Shown piece by piece: positions 54,011 through 63,937 of a DNA stretch of 64,000 nt. The stretch is from G965247265 sp965247265 (lineage in GTDB: Bacteria; Pseudomonadota; Gammaproteobacteria; UBA4575), in contig OZ252002.1 of the NCBI GenBank assembly GCA_965247265.1, forward strand, positions 2,604,001-2,668,000, read 5' to 3'. The notes beneath the pieces were generated by a model. That model saw nothing but the letters and a program-made list of their open reading frames with translations. It did no database searches and was not told the DNA's origin. A program made the translations under genes and the position numbers. The stretch's first letter is position 1. Every line of letters starts with the position of its first letter.

Positions 54011-55051
54011 TTATAATTGCATCAAATCTTCAATTTTGCTTTGATTTGGATGCTCAACAACACCTTTTTCGGTCACAATTACGGTAATTAATTCTGCAGG
54101 AGTGACATCAAAAACAGGATTCCAGACCTGGGCATTTTCGGGTCCTATCAATTTACTCTGAATTTCAACTATTTCGCTGGGTGCTCGTTCTTCGATCTCA
54201 ATTTCGTCCCCATTTCTAACAGCTAAATCAATGGTACTTGTGGGTGCTGCGACCATAAATTGTACGTCATGCTGTTTTGCCATTACGGCCAATGCGTAAG
54301 TTCCAATTTTATTAGCAACATCGCCATTCTTTGCTATTCGATCTGCGCCAACGATAACCCAAGAAAGTTTACGATGCCGCATTAAACTTGCAGCCGCACT
54401 ATCACAAATTAATGTCACAGGAATATTATCTTGCAATAATTCCCAAGCTGTTAATCTAGAGCCTTGAAACCACGGCCTCGTTTCATCCGCGTAAATATTC
54501 TTAATTTTATTTTGCGTGAAGGCGCTGCGGATAACTCCCAACGCAGTACCATAGCCGCCAGTGGCTAATGCACCTGCATTACAATGGGTCAATACTGTAG
54601 AATTTTGCTGAATTAACGCTGCCCCATAACTGCCAAGCAATATATTTGATTCAATATCTTCACGGTGTATTTTTTTAGCTATTCCCAATAATTTTTCTAC
54701 AGGGTCGCCATCTTGAATCGAATTTATGACTTTTCGCATACAGGAAATTGCCCAATTTAAATTTACAGCAGTAGGACGTGCTCTATTCAAAATTTCCAAA
54801 TTATGCTGAATAGTTTCTTTCCACCTTTCTGGTGATTTACTAAAGTTCAAACGCGCCGCCAGTACAACGCCATATGCAGCTGTAATTCCGATAGCAGGGG
54901 CGCCACGAACAACCATATCTTTAATGGCAGCAGCAACTTCTTCAACATCATTACATACAATAAATTCAATTTTATTTGGCAACCGTCGTTGATCAAGTAA
55001 AACCAGTTGATTGTCTCGCCATGTTATGGCTTTATCTGCTAGTGAACTCAT
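54011..55051 (-). CDS. mtnA: Methylthioribose-1-phosphate isomerase
   Basis: A 346-aa enzyme of the methionine salvage pathway (eIF2B-like fold). The catalytic Cys is in LTHCNAGALATGGYGTAL and the catalytic Asp in VGADRIAKNGDVANKIG. The N-terminal region has VVRGAPAIGITAAYGVVLAA. It is divergent from mtaD (132 bp between), and in Pseudomonas-type genomes these two flank the gyrA-ubiG block in the same way, together recycling methylthioadenosine. Confidence 0.96.
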   Translation of the reverse strand: MSSLADKAITWRDNQLVLLDQRRLPNKIEFIVCNDVEEVAAAIKDMVVRGAPAIGITAAYGVVLAARLNFSKSPERWKETIQHNLEILNRARPTAVNLNWAISCMRKVINSIQDGDPVEKLLGIAKKIHREDIESNILLGSYGAALIQQNSTVLTHCNAGALATGGYGTALGVIRSAFTQNKIKNIYADETRPWFQGSRLTAWELLQDNIPVTLICDSAAASLMRHRKLSWVIVGADRIAKNGDVANKIGTYALAVMAKQHDVQFMVAAPTSTIDLAVRNGDEIEIEERAPSEIVEIQSKLIGPENAQVWNPVFDVTPAELITVIVTEKGVVEHPNQSKIEDLMQL

Positions 55052-55183
55052 GGCATTTCCGTGATAATTTCAAAGCCTGTATTTATAAACTCAGTATTGC
55101 ATATTTATTGTTTTTTTTAAGCTGCCTCTTAAACAGCAGACATAGCACAAATTAATCTACATTAAATAAAACTGAATGCATAT

Positions 55184-56512
55184 TTGCCAACCGAATATAC
55201 GATGACACACGTTCAAACTCTTATTCATGGAAAACACGTCATACCTATAAATGGCAAAGAATTAGTATTAAATAATGTCAGCATCGCAGTTCAGGATGGG
55301 CGCATAGTAAATGTACTACCCAGCGCTGATGCAGAAAAAGCTTACACCTGCGATAGCACTTATAACTATGACCATCACATCATAATTCCTGGACTTATAA
55401 ATACTCACACCCATGCGGCAATGGCATTATTTCGCGGCTTTGCAAACGATTTAAATTTAATTGATTGGTTACAAAATCATATTTGGCCAGCCGAAAAAAA
55501 ATGGGTTGATGAGCAATTTGTGGAGGTCGGTTCAAAATTAGCAATTGCAGAAATGCTACGTGGTGGAATCACATGTTTTAATGACATGTATTTCTTCGCA
55601 AAAAGCACTGCTAAAGTTGCAGCTGATGCAGGGATCCGGGCCCACATCGGCATGATAATTCTTGATTTTCCAACACAGTACGCCAATGACCCCGACGAAT
55701 ATTTTGCAAAGGGTCTCGATGTATTTGATCAATATAAAGCCCACCCCTTAGTTAAGTGTACGTTTGCACCCCATGCTCCATATTCAGTTTCCAATCCGCC
55801 ATTCGAGCGCATAGCTATTCTAGCCAATGAACTTGAATTAGCGATACACATTCATTTACACGAAACAAAAGATGAAATTACAAAAAGCGTTGAACAATAC
55901 CATGTGAGACCTCTACAGCGACTACATGAATTAGGCCTTGTGAGTAGCAACTTAATTGCTGTACATATGACCCAACTTTTAGAACATGAAATAAATTTAT
56001 TAGCCGAAACAAAAGCTAATATTGTTCACTGCCCGCAATCAAACTTAAAGCTTGCCAGCGGGTTTTGTCCTGTTCAAAAACTTGTTGATAAAAAAGTTAA
56101 TGTATCACTCGGGACAGATAGCTGCGCAAGTAATGATGACCTTGATATTTTTGGCGAAATGAATACCGCTGCATTATTAGCAAAAGGTGTCGCACAAAAT
56201 GCAGCTGCTTTTCCTGCATATCAAGCTCTATGCAGTGCAACAATAAATGCTGCAACAACATTAGGAATTGATAATGAAACAGGATCAATTGAAAACGGTA
56301 AATCAGCTGATTTTGCAATTGTTGACATCCAATCCATTGAGGCTCAGCCAATGTATGACCCCATTGGACACCTAATTTATGCAACACAACGCAAACAAGT
56401 TTCAGATGTTTGGGTAGCTGGTAAGCAACTTTTGCATAACAGAAAATTAAAAACGTTGAATGAAGACGAAATTTTAGTTAAAACAAAAGAATGGAATGAA
56501 AAAATTCGATAA
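55184..56512 (+). CDS. mtaD: 5-methylthioadenosine/S-adenosylhomocysteine deaminase
   Basis: A 442-aa amidohydrolase-superfamily deaminase. Metal ligands are in GLINTHTHAAMALFRGFAND, HIHLHETKDE and the last Asp in LGTDSCASNDDLDIFGEM; HAPYSVSNP is the second His region. It converts methylthioadenosine to methylthioinosine, linking to methionine salvage with mtnA. The longest frame begins TTG at 55184; an ATG at 55202 is equally plausible and no strong Shine-Dalgarno distinguishes them. It is followed after 72 bp by ubiG. Confidence 0.94.
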   Translation: MPTEYTMTHVQTLIHGKHVIPINGKELVLNNVSIAVQDGRIVNVLPSADAEKAYTCDSTYNYDHHIIIPGLINTHTHAAMALFRGFANDLNLIDWLQNHIWPAEKKWVDEQFVEVGSKLAIAEMLRGGITCFNDMYFFAKSTAKVAADAGIRAHIGMIILDFPTQYANDPDEYFAKGLDVFDQYKAHPLVKCTFAPHAPYSVSNPPFERIAILANELELAIHIHLHETKDEITKSVEQYHVRPLQRLHELGLVSSNLIAVHMTQLLEHEINLLAETKANIVHCPQSNLKLASGFCPVQKLVDKKVNVSLGTDSCASNDDLDIFGEMNTAALLAKGVAQNAAAFPAYQALCSATINAATTLGIDNETGSIENGKSADFAIVDIQSIEAQPMYDPIGHLIYATQRKQVSDVWVAGKQLLHNRKLKTLNEDEILVKTKEWNEKIR

Positions 56513-56584
56513 CTGGCAAAAGAATAAAGTAACTATTTGAATGATTTTAAACCAATTTCAATATAAACAAACTAAGTAAGAACT

Positions 56585-57280
56585 TTGAATACCAACGTTG
56601 ACAAAAATGAATTAGCAAAATTTGAAGCTCTTGCTTATCGCTGGTGGGATGAGGAAAGTGAATTTAAACCACTTCATGATATTAATCCTTTACGTCTTAA
56701 TTTTATTAATAAAATAGCCTCCCTAAAGAATAAAAAAGCGCTCGACATAGGATGTGGCGGTGGAATTCTGGCCGAGTCTATGGTGAAGGAAGGTGCCCAA
56801 GTTAAAGGAATTGATCTTGGTGAAGCCTCTTTGGCCGTCGCTAAAATTCATGCAAAAAAGCAAAACTTAAAAATAGATTATGAGGCAATTTCTGCTGAAG
56901 CTTTAGCTGTAAAAGCGCCAGAATCTTTTGACATAGTCACTTGCATGGAATTACTTGAACATGTTCCAGATCCTGCAGCAATTGTTAACGCATGCGCAAA
57001 ATTAGCAACGCCAAATGGGCATATATTTCTCTCGACGATCAATCGTAATCCGAAATCTTTTTTGTTTGCAATAATTGGCGCAGAATACATATTAAACCTT
57101 CTGCCAAAAGGCACGCATGAATACGAAAAATTTATTCGGCCATCAGAACTTGATAATTGGGTTCGTGCGTCTGATATGAACACAAATGAAATTATAGGAA
57201 TGACGTACAACCCATTGGATAAATCTTATAAATTATCTCCAGATACAAGTGTTAATTACCTCCTTCACGCCACAAACTGA
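56585..57280 (+). CDS. ubiG: Ubiquinone O-methyltransferase UbiG
   Basis: A 231-aa SAM-dependent methyltransferase that catalyses both O-methylations of ubiquinone. Characteristic start ELAKFEALAYRWWDEESEFK, LHDINPLRLNFI, SAM motif I KALDIGCGGGILAESM, motif II region FDIVTCMELLEHVPDP, and STINRNPKSFLFAIIGAEYI. The TTG start at 56585 gives the expected N-terminus. It is in the mtaD-ubiG-phosphatase series. Confidence 0.97.
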   Translation: MNTNVDKNELAKFEALAYRWWDEESEFKPLHDINPLRLNFINKIASLKNKKALDIGCGGGILAESMVKEGAQVKGIDLGEASLAVAKIHAKKQNLKIDYEAISAEALAVKAPESFDIVTCMELLEHVPDPAAIVNACAKLATPNGHIFLSTINRNPKSFLFAIIGAEYILNLLPKGTHEYEKFIRPSELDNWVRASDMNTNEIIGMTYNPLDKSYKLSPDTSVNYLLHATN

Positions 57281-57299
57281 CTTCGTTTAAAAAATATTT

Positions 57300-57974
57300 A
57301 TGAATAGCTCATCTAAAGTTCGAGCCGTACTGTTTGATTTGGACGGTACACTGGCCGACACCTCTCCTGATCTAACCGATGCATTAAATGAGCTATTAAA
57401 TAATCATGGTAAAAATACTCTCGGGTATGAATATGTTCGAAATCATACGTCTCGTGGGAGCATTGCAATGATTGAATTAGGCTTCAAAAAAGCCTTCGAT
57501 GAGAAACAAGGCTTGCAACTACGCGATGAATTTATGCAAATCTATTCAAATATACTGTGCAATAAAACCAAACTGTTTCCAGGCGTATCTGAGCTCTTAG
57601 ACTTTTTAGATCAAGCAGCCATTCCTTGGGGAATTGTGACGAATAAACCCGGCCGATTCGCCGAACCACTAGTTCAGGAGCTTGAAATAGCCTACCGTGC
57701 AATTTGCATGGTCAGTGGCGATGCACTATCTAGAAGAAAACCCTGCCCTGATCAATTACACCACGCCGCAAATATGATCGGTGTTACTGAGTCAGACTGC
57801 ATCTACATGGGCGACGACCATCGAGATGTCCTAGCCGGTAAAGCCGCAAACATGAAAACTGCAGTAGCTGCTTATGGTTATATACCAGACAACGATGATC
57901 CAAATTCATGGGGCGCAGATGTTGTTTTTAATAGTGCTTTAGAACTAAAGGATTGGCTTTTTATACATAACTGA
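57300..57974 (+). CDS. mupP: HAD phosphatase, probably MupP
   Basis: A 224-aa haloacid-dehalogenase-type phosphatase. Motif I is AVLFDLDGTLADTSPDL, motif II VTNKPGRF, the Lys region SRRKPCPDQLHHAA, and motif III/IV IYMGDDHRDVLAGKAA. By sequence it could be phosphoglycolate phosphatase (Gph). Its place between ubiG and a YciK-type SDR is that of MupP of Pseudomonas, the N-acetylmuramate-6-phosphate phosphatase of cell-wall recycling. The symbol rests mainly on this gene order; Gph is the alternative. Confidence 0.75.
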   Translation: MNSSSKVRAVLFDLDGTLADTSPDLTDALNELLNNHGKNTLGYEYVRNHTSRGSIAMIELGFKKAFDEKQGLQLRDEFMQIYSNILCNKTKLFPGVSELLDFLDQAAIPWGIVTNKPGRFAEPLVQELEIAYRAICMVSGDALSRRKPCPDQLHHAANMIGVTESDCIYMGDDHRDVLAGKAANMKTAVAAYGYIPDNDDPNSWGADVVFNSALELKDWLFIHN

Positions 57975-57988
57975 TCAAAAATGCAATT

Positions 57989-59308
57989 ATGATCAGCATT
58001 GAACTACAAAGCGCTTGGCAATTCATATTGCTCTGCGCCAGTCTTTGTCTACTGAGTGCAGCTCTAAGTGCATTGATCATGCGTAATCACTTACGCAAAG
58101 ATTTTGAAAAAATTAAACTGGAATCACAACAACTGTCTACACAGCTTACAATTGAAAAAGAGCGGTATTTAGAAAAAATTGAAGCAATCAAAGATTCTAG
58201 ACAACAGCTGGAGCAATCATTCTCTATTTTATCCCAACAAGCGCTAAAATCGAACAATGAAACCTTTTTACTGTTAGCAAAAGAAAAGCTTACGCAGTTT
58301 CAAAATAATGCTGAAGCAAATTTTGAGCAAAAAGAGAAAGCTATCGAAACGCTGTTAAAACCAGTTCACGAAGCACTAAAACAAACAGAATCTCAAATCC
58401 ATTCAATAGAAAAAGAAAGAAAAGAATCTTTTGGCTCGTTATCGCAACATTTAAAATTAATTAACGAAACGCAAGCAGGATTGCGTCAGGAAACACAAAA
58501 TTTAGTGCAGGCTTTACGTCGCCCGGAAGTTCGTGGGCAGTGGGGTGAATTAACCCTAAAAAGAATAGCAGAGCTCGCAGGAATGGTTAATCACTGTGCC
58601 TTTTATGAGCAAAAGGAAAGTGAAAACAGTGAATCTCGAATGCGGCCAGATATGATCGTGCGTATGCCAGATCAACGCGAGCTCATCGTGGACGCCAAAA
58701 CTCCATTAGATGCGTATCTCACTGCCACACAAACTACAGATGAAAATGAAAAAATTAACGCCCTAATCAAACATGCACGAAATGTTCGTGAACGTATGCG
58801 TGAACTAGCAAGTAAGGCATATTGGAATCAATTTAAAAATTCGCCAGATTTCGTTGTATTATTTATTCCAGGCGAGAAATTTTTATCTTCTGCATTAGAA
58901 CAAGATCCACAATTGTTAGAAGATGCTTTAAAAAATAAAGTAATCCTAGCCACCCCTACAAGTATAATTGCACTACTCAGAGCAGTGGCATTCGGCTGGC
59001 GTCAACAATCTGTTGCAAAAAATGCTGAAAAAATTCGTGAACTCGGCGAAGACTTATATCATCGACTTGCTACCTTCGCAGAACATTTACAAAGGCTTGG
59101 TAAACATTTAGATGCCAGTGTTGACCAGTTTAATAAGGCTACGGGCTCGCTCGATAAGCAAGTTTTAAGCGGTGCTAGAAAGTTTACTGAATTCGGCATA
59201 GAACAGAAAAAACAAATACCTGATTTGAAAGTCATAGAAAATAGCCCCAAATTCAATATTAATCATACCGTTAAATCGAAAAATAGTATTGACGCAAAGG
59301 TAGACTAG
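57989..59308 (+). CDS. rmuC: RmuC-family DNA recombination protein
   Basis: A 439-aa protein with an N-terminal membrane helix (FILLCASLCLLSAALSALIM), a long coiled coil (about residues 30-170), then a PD-(D/E)XK-like nuclease domain: LRRPEVRGQWGELTLKRIAE, VRMPDQRELIVDAKTPLDAY and ILATPTSIIALLRAVAFGWR. RmuC limits inversions at short repeats in E. coli. Length is typical. It is 14 bp after the phosphatase, interrupting the ubiG-mupP-yciK order known from Pseudomonas. Confidence 0.94.
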   Translation: MISIELQSAWQFILLCASLCLLSAALSALIMRNHLRKDFEKIKLESQQLSTQLTIEKERYLEKIEAIKDSRQQLEQSFSILSQQALKSNNETFLLLAKEKLTQFQNNAEANFEQKEKAIETLLKPVHEALKQTESQIHSIEKERKESFGSLSQHLKLINETQAGLRQETQNLVQALRRPEVRGQWGELTLKRIAELAGMVNHCAFYEQKESENSESRMRPDMIVRMPDQRELIVDAKTPLDAYLTATQTTDENEKINALIKHARNVRERMRELASKAYWNQFKNSPDFVVLFIPGEKFLSSALEQDPQLLEDALKNKVILATPTSIIALLRAVAFGWRQQSVAKNAEKIRELGEDLYHRLATFAEHLQRLGKHLDASVDQFNKATGSLDKQVLSGARKFTEFGIEQKKQIPDLKVIENSPKFNINHTVKSKNSIDAKVD

Positions 59309-59377
59309 ATTAGAAAATAAAACCAAGTTAACAGAATTACTAATATTCCTGGCTCATAATTTACACTTACATTTCCC

Positions 59378-60025
59378 TTGAAAAACAGCAAAAAACAAGA
59401 AATGACAAGTATCGCAAAAAAAATTAGCTCAAATGTTGTTTACCATTCAGCCACAGTAACTCGATCTAGAAGAGAATACCTACTTGGCCATAATGGTACT
59501 GTACTATGGTTCACCGGATTATCTGGTGCAGGCAAATCCACGCTGGCTCATTCAGTAGAAGAAGAGTTACATAATAGAGATTGCCTAACCTATGTGTTTG
59601 ATGGTGACAACGTTAGACATGGTTTATGCGGAGATCTTGGTTTTTCGCTGGATGATCGAAAAGAAAATCTGCGTAGAATTTCCGAGATGTGCAAACTCAC
59701 AGCAGATGCGGGCATTATTGCGTTTACGGCTTTTATCTCGCCAATGAGCGAAGATCGTCAAGATGCCCGAAAACTAATTGGTGAAAATGACTTTATTGAA
59801 ATATATTGCAAATGCTCATTAGATATTTGCGAACAAAGAGATGTTAAGGGGCTGTACAAAAAAGCCAGAGCTGGTTTGATTGACGACTTTACAGGCATTT
59901 CATCTCCCTACGAAGAACCTGAAAATGCAGATTTGATTGTTGACACGGGTTCTAACTCACTGGAAGAATGTACAGATCAAGTGCTCGGATATTTATTCCG
60001 AAGAGGCGTATTCGCCATTGAATAA
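59378..60025 (+). CDS. cysC: Adenylyl-sulfate kinase
   Basis: A 215-aa APS kinase (201 in E. coli). The P-loop is LWFTGLSGAGKSTLAHSVEE, followed by VFDGDNVRHGLCGDLGFSLD and the APS-binding segment RRISEMCKL...FTAFISPMSEDR. It phosphorylates APS to PAPS for sulfate assimilation or sulfation. It has no fused CysN domain and no cysD/cysN neighbour here. Stand-alone cysC among unrelated genes may serve polysaccharide sulfation or sulfate reduction; the sequence does not decide. TTG start at 59378. Confidence 0.94.
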   Translation: MKNSKKQEMTSIAKKISSNVVYHSATVTRSRREYLLGHNGTVLWFTGLSGAGKSTLAHSVEEELHNRDCLTYVFDGDNVRHGLCGDLGFSLDDRKENLRRISEMCKLTADAGIIAFTAFISPMSEDRQDARKLIGENDFIEIYCKCSLDICEQRDVKGLYKKARAGLIDDFTGISSPYEEPENADLIVDTGSNSLEECTDQVLGYLFRRGVFAIE

Positions 60026-60119
60026 ATTAACTTCTGTCCCAAATACATTGCTAATTACGTGTATTTATTCTAATTTAACCTCATTCACTATCTAAAATTA
60101 AATATTTTATGATGCTTAC

Positions 60120-60899
60120 TTGATGCATCCAACAAACACAATCTCTAAAAACATAAATAATTACCTACCTCACAAAGATCTACTAAAAAATAAGCTTATA
60201 GTAGTTACAGGTGCGACAGACGGAATCGGTAAGGCATTATCACTGGCATGCGTTAAATTTGGCGCGCAATTATTATTAATAGCTAAAAACGAAGACAAGC
60301 TTAATTTACTTACACAAGAGTTATCTCAGCATTCATCGCAAGAGCATTATCATTACGTAATAGAGCTTTCTCTTGCTGGAGAAACGGACTACATAAAATT
60401 CGCTGAATTCATTGCTTCACTAGACTCTGCAATTAATTCACTTGTCTTAAATGCAGGCTATATAGAATCCCTGCAAGGTTTACGAAACTACCAACTTGAC
60501 ACTTGGCTGAAGACAATCACAGTTAACCAACATGCACCATTTATGATAATTAGGAGCTGTATTCCCTCTCTCGAATTGGCGACTGACCCAACGATAGTGT
60601 TTTCGACTCACGATTGCAGTAAAGCCTATTGGGGGGCATATGGTGTAGCTAAACAGGTACAACTTGCATTAATGAAAATACTTGCAGACGAACTCGACGG
60701 CGATAAACCCATACGAGTAAATGGTGTGGACCCCGCCCCGGTATTTACAAAGCTACGTACCGAAAACTTCCCAGGCATTAATCCTCAATCATTTCACACA
60801 CCCAAAGATGTGGTATTGCCATATTTATTTTTTATTGGATCAGACAGCAAAGGAATTACTGGTATGAACTATAAGCTGAGCCCAGACCATATCGGATGA
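60120..60899 (+). CDS. yciK: YciK-family short-chain dehydrogenase
   Basis: A 259-aa SDR. The cofactor loop is IVVTGATDGIGKALSLACVK, VLNAGYIESL is the N-A-G motif, and the catalytic Tyr/Lys lie in WGAYGVAKQVQLALMKILAD. The Ser normally upstream is in VFSTHDCSKA. TTG at 60120 is directly followed by an ATG at 60123, the probable real start. YciK substrates are unknown. In Pseudomonas-like genomes it follows ubiG-mupP; here rmuC and cysC lie between. It converges on the HhH-GPD gene with 1 bp between. Confidence 0.85.
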   Translation: MMHPTNTISKNINNYLPHKDLLKNKLIVVTGATDGIGKALSLACVKFGAQLLLIAKNEDKLNLLTQELSQHSSQEHYHYVIELSLAGETDYIKFAEFIASLDSAINSLVLNAGYIESLQGLRNYQLDTWLKTITVNQHAPFMIIRSCIPSLELATDPTIVFSTHDCSKAYWGAYGVAKQVQLALMKILADELDGDKPIRVNGVDPAPVFTKLRTENFPGINPQSFHTPKDVVLPYLFFIGSDSKGITGMNYKLSPDHIG

Positions 60900-60900
60900 A

Positions 60901-61548
60901 TTAATTAAATTTACATATTGAATTCAAGCTGCACGCATCACAGTTTGGCTTAGGTTTGCAAACATGCTTCCCATGCTGAACAATCAACGCATGATACTCA
61001 GCATACAATTTCGCATTAGTAGATAACTTAGACTCAAAATCGAGTCGAACTACATCATAGGGCACATTACCTTCGATATATCCTAATCGTGAAAATATCC
61101 TTCGTGTATAGGCATCAATTACAAACACGGGTCTAAAAAAAGCATACAGTAAAATATCATCAGCGGTTTCATGACCCACGCCATATATCTCAAGTAATTC
61201 TTCACGCAATTTTTTCGTAGACCAATATCGCAAGCGCTTATGACCACCTCGAATAACAAACCACTCACAAAATTTCTGTAAACGTTTCGTTTTCACATTA
61301 AAGTAACCGGATGGCTTAATTAGTGTCGCTACTTTCTCATGCTTTGCCTTTGCAATTGAATAGGCATCCAGCATTCCTGCTGATATTAAATTATGGATTG
61401 CTTTTTCGACATTTGTCCAAGCGGTGTTTTGAGTAAGGATCGCACCGACCATGACTTCAAATTTTGAATTGGCAGGCCACCAGCTTTGGTGGCCGTGCTG
61501 CGTGAGCAAAAGTTGATAAACTTTTTTAATGAACCGACTTTCATTCAT
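60901..61548 (-). CDS. HhH-GPD DNA glycosylase, MagIII/EndoIII-like
   Basis: A 215-aa member of the endonuclease III superfamily. The N-terminal GAILTQNTAWTNVEKAI and PSGYFNVKTKRLQKF are followed by the helix-hairpin-helix YGVGHETADDILLYAFFRPV and the catalytic Asp in VIDAYTRRIFSRLG. A [4Fe-4S] set is C-terminal (CKPKPNCDACSLNSIC). The position normally holding the EndoIII catalytic Lys (in LPGVGRKTA) is taken by YGVGHETAD, so it is a monofunctional glycosylase of the COG2231 (3-methyladenine glycosylase MagIII-like) type, not Nth. Confidence 0.85.
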   Translation of the reverse strand: MNESRFIKKVYQLLLTQHGHQSWWPANSKFEVMVGAILTQNTAWTNVEKAIHNLISAGMLDAYSIAKAKHEKVATLIKPSGYFNVKTKRLQKFCEWFVIRGGHKRLRYWSTKKLREELLEIYGVGHETADDILLYAFFRPVFVIDAYTRRIFSRLGYIEGNVPYDVVRLDFESKLSTNAKLYAEYHALIVQHGKHVCKPKPNCDACSLNSICKFN

Positions 61549-61600
61549 ATTTTCTATGTGCTACAAAAGTAGCATTCTAATAGTTTTAGAATTTATTATT

Positions 61601-62338
61601 CTATTCAAGCAACCTGTAAAGTTGCTTTATTTTATTTGAAGATAATTCTCTGTAACTACCACGTTTGAGATCTTTAGGCAGAATTATCGAACCATAGCGC
61701 GTACGTAATAGTCGACTAACCTGCAATCCTTGGGACTCCCAAAGCCTACGAATTTCACGATTCCTGCCTTCTTTCAATACCACCCTAAACCAGGAGTTGG
61801 TGCCTTTACCTGCCTGCACCTCCAAAATCTCAAACTTAGCGATTCCATCTTCTAATTCTACACCTTGTTGCAAATTAGATAGCATCTCGTTTGTTACCTT
61901 TCCGTGCACTCTTACCTGATACTCTCGCTCCACATTGCTACTGGGATGCATCAGTTTATTTGCAAGGTTACCCACCGTTGTAAACAACAACAAACCGGAT
62001 GTATTTACATCTAACCTGCCAATTGAAATCCATCGACCAGAAGACAACTTTGGTAGATTTTCAAAAACTGTCGGCCTGTCTTCAGGATCATATTTAGAAA
62101 CTATTTCTCCACATGGCTTGTGATAAAGTAGGGCTCTTTCTTTAACCGCTAAATTCAATCGTATGCGATTACCACTTATAACAATATTCTCATCGCCTGA
62201 TATGCGCTGACCAAGAATACATGCTTTACCATCAATTTGAACTTCACCAGCCTTAATCAATCGTTCAATCTCGCGCCGCGAGGCGATACCTTGATTTGCT
62301 AGAAATTTTTGAACTCGCTCGGACAAGTGGTATGTCAA
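61601..62338 (-). CDS. rluB: 23S rRNA pseudouridine synthase, RluB-like
   Basis: A 245-aa RsuA-family synthase. The N-terminal S4 RNA-binding domain is ERVQKFLANQGIASRREIER, and the catalytic Asp lies in WISIGRLDVNTSGLLLFTT. The C-terminal KEGRNREIRRLWESQGLQVS and RLLRTRYGSI are family hallmarks. RluB modifies helix 89/93 region uridine of 23S rRNA in E. coli. Next to scpB and scpA on the same strand, the usual neighbour in gammaproteobacteria. RluE or RluF identity is less likely because of the neighbours. Confidence 0.93.
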   Translation of the reverse strand: MTYHLSERVQKFLANQGIASRREIERLIKAGEVQIDGKACILGQRISGDENIVISGNRIRLNLAVKERALLYHKPCGEIVSKYDPEDRPTVFENLPKLSSGRWISIGRLDVNTSGLLLFTTVGNLANKLMHPSSNVEREYQVRVHGKVTNEMLSNLQQGVELEDGIAKFEILEVQAGKGTNSWFRVVLKEGRNREIRRLWESQGLQVSRLLRTRYGSIILPKDLKRGSYRELSSNKIKQLYRLLE

Positions 62339-62434
62339 TTATTCTTATGAATGTACATCGAGCACTTTATGAAAAACCAGGTATACTTTTTTAAGTAAAT
62401 TCCTGGAGTTTGAAATAATATTAGTAATTAAATA

Positions 62435-63094
62435 TTAGTGACGTGTTTCATTAGTATCAACAAACTCACCGTTATCTGTCACAACACGTAATTGAGCACC
62501 TTCATCATCGGTTTCAGAATCATGGCTATTAGGGTCAGGTAAATTCAACTCTGGATGTGCTTGATCTAAATCAGCAAGTTCTGCAAGTGTAGGTAATTCA
62601 TTTAGTGATTTTAAATTAAAATAATCAAGAAATTGTTTAGTGCTACCGTATAAGGCGGGACGACCAGGTACCTCTTTATGTCCAATTACACGTACCCATT
62701 CACGTTCTAGCAACGTTTTAATTATATTACTACTCACACTCACACCACGGACTTCTTCAATTTCACCACGTGTAATAGGCTGTCGGTAAACAATTAATGA
62801 AAGTGTTTCTAATAAAGCACGCGTATAACGTGGAGGCTTCTCATGCCAAAGTCGCGCAACCCATGGCTGAACATCCGTTCTCGTTTGGTAACGATACCCA
62901 CTTGCAACTCTCTTTAGTTCAACGCCCTTGTTTTCACATTCTTCTTGAAGTGACGAAATTACATTCTTAACTTGTTCACGAGTTGGTTGTTCACTATCAA
63001 GCTCAAATAATTGAATTAGCCGATCTATATTTAAAGCAGTATCTGCTGCCATTAATGCCGCTTCAATAATTTGTTTTACCTGGATATTTTTCAT
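62435..63094 (-). CDS. scpB: Segregation and condensation protein B
   Basis: A 219-aa kleisin-associated winged-helix protein of the SMC-ScpAB condensin. It contains IIEAALMAADTALNIDRLIQ, GYRYQTRTDVQPWVARLW, TLSLIVYRQPITRGEIEEVR and GRPALYGSTKQFLDYF, all typical of ScpB. The C-terminal tail is acidic. Its start overlaps the end of scpA by 4 bp, consistent with coupled synthesis. Confidence 0.97.
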   Translation of the reverse strand: MKNIQVKQIIEAALMAADTALNIDRLIQLFELDSEQPTREQVKNVISSLQEECENKGVELKRVASGYRYQTRTDVQPWVARLWHEKPPRYTRALLETLSLIVYRQPITRGEIEEVRGVSVSSNIIKTLLEREWVRVIGHKEVPGRPALYGSTKQFLDYFNLKSLNELPTLAELADLDQAHPELNLPDPNSHDSETDDEGAQLRVVTDNGEFVDTNETRH

Positions 63095-63927
63095 AATTCG
63101 TCTTCTTCAACTGGGCCTTTAACAGCCGGTTTAACATAAATTGGTGCAAATGACTCAGATTGCACAAGTTCTATTACATGACCTTTAATAAGCTCAAGTA
63201 ACGCAAGAAAAGTTACAATTACGCCACCGCGACCTTCTTCTAAATCAAATAACCGATTAAACTCAACAAAGTCTTCAACATTCAACATGCCGAGCACCCG
63301 TGACATTCGTTCCCTTACGGATAGTGGTTCACGTTGAATATGATGACTTGCAAACATTTGCAAACGCTGCACAACTTCATGAAACGCAATTAATAAATCT
63401 TTTAAATCAACACTCGGTTGCGGTCGCTCATGCTCATAATCTGATTGAATAATTGAAACTCCAAATGTATCCCTATACATCCTGGGTAACTCATTTATAT
63501 CCTCAGCAGCTTTTTTAAACCTTTCATATTCTTGTAAACGCCGAATTAGCTCAGCCCGTGGATCATCTTCTTCATCTTCTTCTACAGGTCTAGGTAAAAG
63601 CATACGCGACTTTATTTCTGCCAACATTGCTGCCATAACAAGATACTCTGCAGCTAGCTCAAGTCGAATTTCTTTCATCAGGTCAATGTATTTCATGTAT
63701 TGCTGTGTAATTTTGAATATAGGTAAAGCCAGGATATCCAAATTTTGGTGCTTGATTAAATACAACAACAAATCTAGAGGACCTTCAAAGGCATCAAGAA
63801 ATACTTCTAACGCATCGGGTGGGATATACAGATCCTGAGGTGGAACCGTCATTGGTTCCCCATTTACAACTGCAAATGGCAGCTCCGCTTGTGGATTCTC
63901 TTGAGGTGGTGTTTCTCTATCTGTCAC
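63091..63927 (-). CDS. scpA: Segregation and condensation protein A
   Basis: A 278-aa kleisin subunit of the SMC complex. The N-terminal FLDAFEGPLDLLLYLIKHQN and DILALPIFKITQQYMKYIDL are diagnostic, followed by LAAEYLVMAAMLAEIKSRML. The start is GTG at 63925-63927, preceded by AAGGA at 7 nt spacing; that Shine-Dalgarno overlaps the stop of the upstream gene. The C-terminal winged helix ends in VTFLALLELIKGHVIELVQS. An SMC (or MukB) partner gene is not in the window. Confidence 0.97.
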   Translation of the reverse strand: MTDRETPPQENPQAELPFAVVNGEPMTVPPQDLYIPPDALEVFLDAFEGPLDLLLYLIKHQNLDILALPIFKITQQYMKYIDLMKEIRLELAAEYLVMAAMLAEIKSRMLLPRPVEEDEEDDPRAELIRRLQEYERFKKAAEDINELPRMYRDTFGVSIIQSDYEHERPQPSVDLKDLLIAFHEVVQRLQMFASHHIQREPLSVRERMSRVLGMLNVEDFVEFNRLFDLEEGRGGVIVTFLALLELIKGHVIELVQSESFAPIYVKPAVKGPVEEDEL

Positions 63928-63937
63928 AAACTAGTCC